NCBI GenBank assembly: GCA_030704615.1
Contig: CM060732.1
Coordinates: 32,965,053 to 33,029,052 of the forward strand
Direction: 5' to 3'
Length of the DNA: 64,000 nt
From: Takakia lepidozioides
Taxonomy: Eukaryota; Streptophyta; Takakiopsida; Takakiales; Takakiaceae
Both the position numbers and the translations under genes were made by a program. This document shows, piece after piece, positions 58,784 through 64,000 of this stretch. Numbering within the stretch: position 1 is the stretch's first letter; each line of letters opens with the position of its first letter. Under the pieces are notes generated by a model, which made no database searches, was not told the DNA's origin, and was given only the letters and a program-made list of their open reading frames with translations.

Positions 58784-61700
58784 TCATCCCTCATCTTCGC
58801 CACTCGAAGCATGGCTCTCACCATCTCCTTCAGACTCATGCTCTTGCTGCTCTTCTTCCTCCTCTTGTTCATCGTCATCGCTGGCATACAGTTGGGAGCT
58901 GACTTCGTGCCCTTGCAAGTTCTTATGCTTCAGATTACCTGCAGTTTATACAAGAGAACAATTTTTTGGAAGTTCCCCTCCATCTTCAGTTGTGTGCAAG
59001 GTTTTAGCTTTGAATACGCCTTCTGGGTTGCCTAAATGAATCAATTATCAATTTTGGAACTTCAAAAGCGCTATAAACACTAGAATCCAGGCTTCCTTCC
59101 ACCTTAGTGGACTGCGATACTTTCCGTCCATATATGATAACGGGTAGAGACAATACCCATCCAAAAGGAGCTGCCATGAGATGCTCCATGGAGGAGAGCC
59201 TTCATACAGAAAACAAATCTCTCCATAGCACGTTTCACAGCTGGCACCTTGCATGCCACTGGCATTTTTTTCTGGCCCTGCACACACCCATACATCCAAC
59301 CAACATATATGTTTAGTTGCTTCCTGCAATTTCACAGTGTAGCCAAAACTAAACTCAATATGACACACATCGTAGAAGTAATTTCAAGGGTTTTTCGGGC
59401 TAGAAACAAAAGCTTAACAACGTCACTGAAGGCGACACTTAATCGACACAAAGTTGCCAGGCCCACCTGACTGAAACAAAAATAGCCCAAATAATACGAT
59501 CAATGACAGTATTGCATCCGCCAACTGATTGTGGGTGTGGATACCCAAAAGGAGTTTGCTACAGCTATTAAGTACTAAGCAACAGTCCAAGTCATAATAA
59601 GCCAAAACAAAGAGTTTCGAGGATTGACACCAATCATCTGAGGAGGGGTCCAGCAGATCTCTTTAACTTTCGCCGTGTATCTATCTCATCTTATTGCATG
59701 ACAATGGGGCTGATCTGACTTTTGTTAAGCATCAAAGACAAATGGATTGCTCTTGGGAGAAGAGTAAATTATGCCAAACTTGCAGGTAGTTGCTTGGTAA
59801 AATCTTGAACCTTTGAAAAGGGGGCAGGGCTGGACAAATGTAGCTGACCTTGGCTTCAGAGCAGAGAGTCTGAATGATTCGGGTAGCTTTTTGCAGCTCT
59901 TTGACCTGTTAACACATACCCCAAAGACAGTTGGTTGCATTTGGCAATGAGGTGCTGTCATGCTTCCAAGGCAAGCACATTAACAAGCAGCACATACACC
60001 TCATTACATGTGTGGTAAAAACTTGCACTAGTATGCAGCCAGGCAGACGAAAGCCACACTGACCTGCAAGCAACAAGTTACCAATCGTTGCCCTAATTAG
60101 AGACTAAAATTTAGCTCAAAGCAGTACAATTACTGCTTTAGCAGCCATCTCAGGAAGGCTATGAGCCAACATATACTTGGTAGTCCAAAGGATAAAAATT
60201 ACTATGACACTTATCCAGAAGAAGCCCCTTTCCCATCCATGTGGATTCAAGCTCTCAACAATACATTCCAGAAGTCCGACTCCTAGGATGAGGCATTCAT
60301 TCTGAGGGACACCCACCAAAGAATTGATGGCATCCTTATGATCCTCATACTGTACTTGGAAAAACTCCATGCCTGCGACCACAAGTTGAAATGAAGTTGG
60401 AATGGATTATATTCATGAAATAATTATTTGGACAAACTGAAATAATTTGATGAAATGGATAATTCATCATTGAAACTCCATATTCAACATTCCCTTTAAC
60501 CCAAATGCATACACATTATAATGATAACATGAAATGACATAACAGACCTTTAAGGAAGGTCTCCATGAACTTTCCACCAAACTTCACTGCAACGGCATGT
60601 ATGGCACTCTGAAAGAACAGCAAACTGATCGATTAGTTGCGAGTTGCTTGTGACAGTGCCACTGAAGAGGGGGGCATCAGGAGGACATCCCAGAAAATGA
60701 GGGATCGTGAGACATACACGCACATGGATTTGTCATTCTCTTGATGACTAAGCATCGTAAGCAAACCTAACTGTGGTAAACTGTGCACAGGGAGCTCCGA
60801 TAAAAGTGGTGGGAGTCTGGCAACATTCATTAGTCATACCACCTAATGAGAGCCTCTAGCACCTTGAGGATGATTTCCAACAAAGCCCCCTAGTCAGGAC
60901 TAGGCATTGTTCCAACATCAAGCAACTAAGGCAGGTGACAGGCAAATGTTAAAGAGCAACTGGAGTGGATCATATGGAAGAAGCAGTACAAGCCGGAGAC
61001 CTCCTGAACAGAACTGCATACCTTATCATGAGTCTTAGTCAAGTTAACAAGCGACGCATGGACAGTGATACACTGGTGGGTACGGGTAAGCAGCTTGACC
61101 ACTGAGTCTGAATTAAGCGACGTCTTCAACTTACTTTGTACCAAAACTTCTTTCATCTGTAACCACGACCAGTCTATGTATGAGAGGGGGGCAGCAGGAC
61201 GAAAATAATCCTTATTGTGTGCATACCCAAGGGCTCAAGGACAGAGTAGAAAAATGAAGAAATGTTCAAATACAACAGTTGCATTCCACAGCCCCACACA
61301 GGTAAGCTGTCAGACATTGGTGGTCCTCAGAGAGTATGGGGAAGGGACAGAGAGTATAATGGAACAGGATTACAAGGGGGGTTGAGAGAAAGGGCTCCAA
61401 AGTGAGTCAGGGTGGGATGTAGAGGCAAGTTAAACTTTTGGCATGCAGTGAGTAAGTCACTACAATGAGATTTAAGTTTCCAGCTCAAAAAAGAAATCAA
61501 AGTATAAAGGAATCTAGGTTGCAGACTTGCAAAAACTGCATATAGTGATTTGCCAAAGAAGAGTTGTTGAGTTAGACATTAATACCACTCGGTTGAATAG
61601 GCTGAGAACCTCCTCATGCTGTGCACACGATCCCATCCATGCAACCACAACAGAACGTGAGTTCATGGGTCCAGTTTGGTGTTTTCACAACAACAAAAAG

Positions 61701-64000
61701 ACCAAATAGGTTGGTTGGAAATCTATTATTACCTGCAACTGACTACACATATTAAGAGGATCTCATTTACCCTCTGACAAGTGATCTGGTTAGTGGCTAA
61801 ATATGATTTAGTTCTCAAATTCGTAACAGAACGCACCTGCACACGATACCAAACTACAAAAGTTGTGGGGCAGAGTGCGGGATAGCCTGGTATGCTCCCT
61901 TGCCCTGACCTGCCTCCCTTGCTTGACACCTGTCATCCAAAATAACCGTTTCAAATATCCACTGGTTCTCAAGCTTCAGGTTGTGCTACCTATGATTGAT
62001 CTTGTGGACTTGTAAGGCCTATCCCAGCTTGTTCTTGAGGTACAAGTTTACTTACTAAAGAGTTGGTGCATCAGAAAGAAGTGCACATTGCAAATCCTTT
62101 CACACCACACTCGAATACATCTCACTGGATACAGATGGAGGGGACCATCAAATGCAATCCAGGTAACTACTGCATATCTGGATGGACAACATTGAAACTG
62201 CCTGCATGCCCCTCGTTTATACCTGTGGCAATACAGTGCATGCCATCTCCTGAAGAAGGTCGACAGGGGATTCACTGCTCTGAATCAGCATGCGAAGCAG
62301 CTGCTGCAGGACGTCCCCCTACAAGCCACATGTAACCATAGTTACAGAGCTGCAGAAAATCTTGAGTCCATCCTTATCAAACAGTAATACCAAACAGGGT
62401 GGGTGATCTATGGCAACAAGGCTACAGCAAACGTCTTATTAGTACATTGCTTATCAAACATTGATATTGAATACTTCCTTGTACCCTTCCTAAAAAGTGC
62501 ACGTGAAGATTGACCAGAAGATGCCTCGTGAGAGCTGCATAGCAGTTCACCCATATCTCATGAAAATGCATTATGAGCTGAAATCTTAATCTCCATCCAT
62601 GATGGTCTCAAATGGAGGAAAATGGCCTTGAAAAGCAAAAAGTTTTTGTCCTCGGTTAGCAAGCAGTTGAGGACTTCAGATGGTAACCTATTCAAACAGA
62701 AAGAAAGAGCATTCTACACTTACGTACTTTGCTTTTCCAAGGTTCAAATGCATCCCAGTCGTGGGCCAAAACCCGACCTGCAGAATTGCTCAGCTGCGTG
62801 TGCAAGAATGGTAGGAGCCCAGGCAACCTGATGGGGCTGGAATGCCTCCTTCTCTCATCAGTTGACTGATCCAGACATGCCTGTGCACAATTGACTAGTG
62901 CCTTGAGCACAACCATCAGTTCAGTGGCAGCGGACAATGACACTGCGGCAGCTGCATGCCAGTCCAGATACCCCTGAGTAGCTGCGAATCATAAGTATTC
63001 CCAAGAGCTAAAGGGTTGCTTGAGGAGAGAATTGTAGGGGGGCACACAACACACCTCACTTCAATGAACACAATACTGAGTCTGACAGAGTTTAAAAGTC
63101 TTATTTGGGGTTTGAAATCTTATTCGGAACTTTCTTAGGAGTCCCAGAAGCCTTTGCAACCTCCACTGGATGTAATAGTTGTTCTTCGTCTTCGCAATGT
63201 GTTTCCCTCACCTCTCCTCTACTCAACAAAATTAGAATTAAGCCACCATGTTACATAAGAGCAAGACCAAGATAGAAAGACAGACCTGCATCATACAGGC
63301 TGTCAAAATAGGCATATGTTCCACACATAGCATGGTCCAACGAGCTTGGAGTAGGCTTGGGTAGTAGTTCCCCCGCAAGTTGGTTAGCACCTTCGACTGA
63401 GCTGAAAGCTAACAGTAGATCCTTCAACACCCGCAGGTTTCCAGGCAAGGCCAGCTCCCGGTATGCCAATATCTGTCAAAGGGGATGTCAGAACAAAGCA
63501 AAGAATCTGTCATTAGTAAGCATGGAAAATGTTCGAGCCATCTTAGTTCTTCCTCTGCAGAGAGTAGATTTTTTTTAGTGCAGCCCTAGTACATCTCTCG
63601 AAAAGTAGGCTCAAACTTGATTTGAAACACCTGGCTGCGTACACCATCAAAGCAATGAAGACAAACTGTGATAAAGATGACTTGTCTCAATATGGATGAG
63701 TAAGACCATGCTTGCCAGGGAGTTGGCCATCATCAGGCCATGTTCACATGTCCATGGCAAGGCAAGTGTTTGTTGGGATACTCTTAATACATGTATGGCC
63801 ACTGTGCAATAGCATTCATGTAGAAATCAGACCACCCAGTGGATTAAGTTCCAAACTGCAAGCACAGACCTCCAGGCCCTGTGATGGTTCTTTGGTTGTT
63901 ATTCAAGCTCAAGATTCATGATTGTTAAGGCATTATTACCTTGCCCACACAGTGCAGTGTCACCATGAAAACAGAATGGGCATCAGACTTTCCAGAGAAA
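58784..64000 (-). CDS. FANCD2: FANCD2 (Fanconi anaemia group D2), last eleven exons
   Basis: Minus-strand exons: beyond 64000-63940, 63472-63286, 62981-62728, 62318-62223, 61929-61837, 61156-61022, 60608-60548, 60372-60317, 59905-59849, 59277-59157 and 58938-58784. All phases join, giving about 425 C-terminal residues. Key matches to FANCD2: THQCITVHASLVNLTKTHDK; FGGKFMETFLKGMEFF; KELQKATRIIQTLCSEAK; KVPAVKRAMERFVFCMKALL; the spliced FWMGNLKHKNLQGHEVSSQ; and a final acidic tail (DDDEQEEEEEQQEHESEGDG) like the acidic end of animal FANCD2. Its family role is repair of DNA interstrand crosslinks as a partner of FANCI after monoubiquitination; that lysine lies outside this window. Stop TGA at 58784-58786. 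No break seen. Confidence 0.92.

Overview
The window is nuclear DNA of a plant-lineage eukaryote with intron-rich genes and many mobile elements. Host genes have GT-AG introns, and one is a plant-type UDP-arabinopyranose mutase (reversibly glycosylated polypeptide). Together with the combination of CUL4, FANCD2, Ty3/gypsy elements and a retroelement-borne DNMT3-like methylase, this suggests a streptophyte green alga such as a charophyte. The species assignment is inference.

Host genes sit at the two ends. On the left is the 5' part of a CUL4 cullin gene (minus strand, three exons, running off the left edge). On the right are a complete five-exon UDP-arabinopyranose mutase gene (54.2-56.7 kb, minus) and the last eleven exons of FANCD2 (58.8 kb to the right edge, minus). 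A broken fragment of an RRM gene (5.2-5.5 kb) is the only other host-derived piece recognised.

The central 45 kb is mobile DNA. Between 6.1 and 29.2 kb lie two copies of what looks like a two-gene DNA transposon. In each copy a transposase-like gene (A: cysteine clusters, DDE-type core; copy 1 also has a C-terminal SWIM zinc finger) is divergently arranged with a second gene (B: ParB-like domain, helical middle part, then a permuted N4/N6-type DNA methyltransferase-like domain). The copies are B1(-)/A1(+) and A2(-)/B2(+), so A1 and A2 converge. Each copy carries long noncoding arrays of near-perfect palindromes, in a B intron and/or in the A-B promoter gap. The palindrome sequence differs between the A1 lineage and the A2/A3 lineage. 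A third A gene (A3, 48.3-51.0 kb) has lost its B partner but keeps one palindrome of the A2 type upstream. I infer a transposon that encodes its own sequence-specific DNA-binding/modification factor, analogous in layout (not in sequence) to the VANDAL/VANC anti-silencing system of Arabidopsis. All copies show decay.

From 34.3 to 42.2 kb lies a decayed Ty3/gypsy element. It carries a DNMT3-like cytosine-C5 methyltransferase between protease and reverse transcriptase and a PHD finger after the integrase. Many of its internal stops are TAG in places where CAG is the likely ancestor. A second, unrelated Ty3/gypsy element (minus strand, 42.4-47.4 kb) abuts it. Then come a CCGGAA-rich hAT-like remnant (47.5-48.3 kb) and A3. 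The 29.3-33.5 kb stretch holds minus-strand reading frames I do not recognise.
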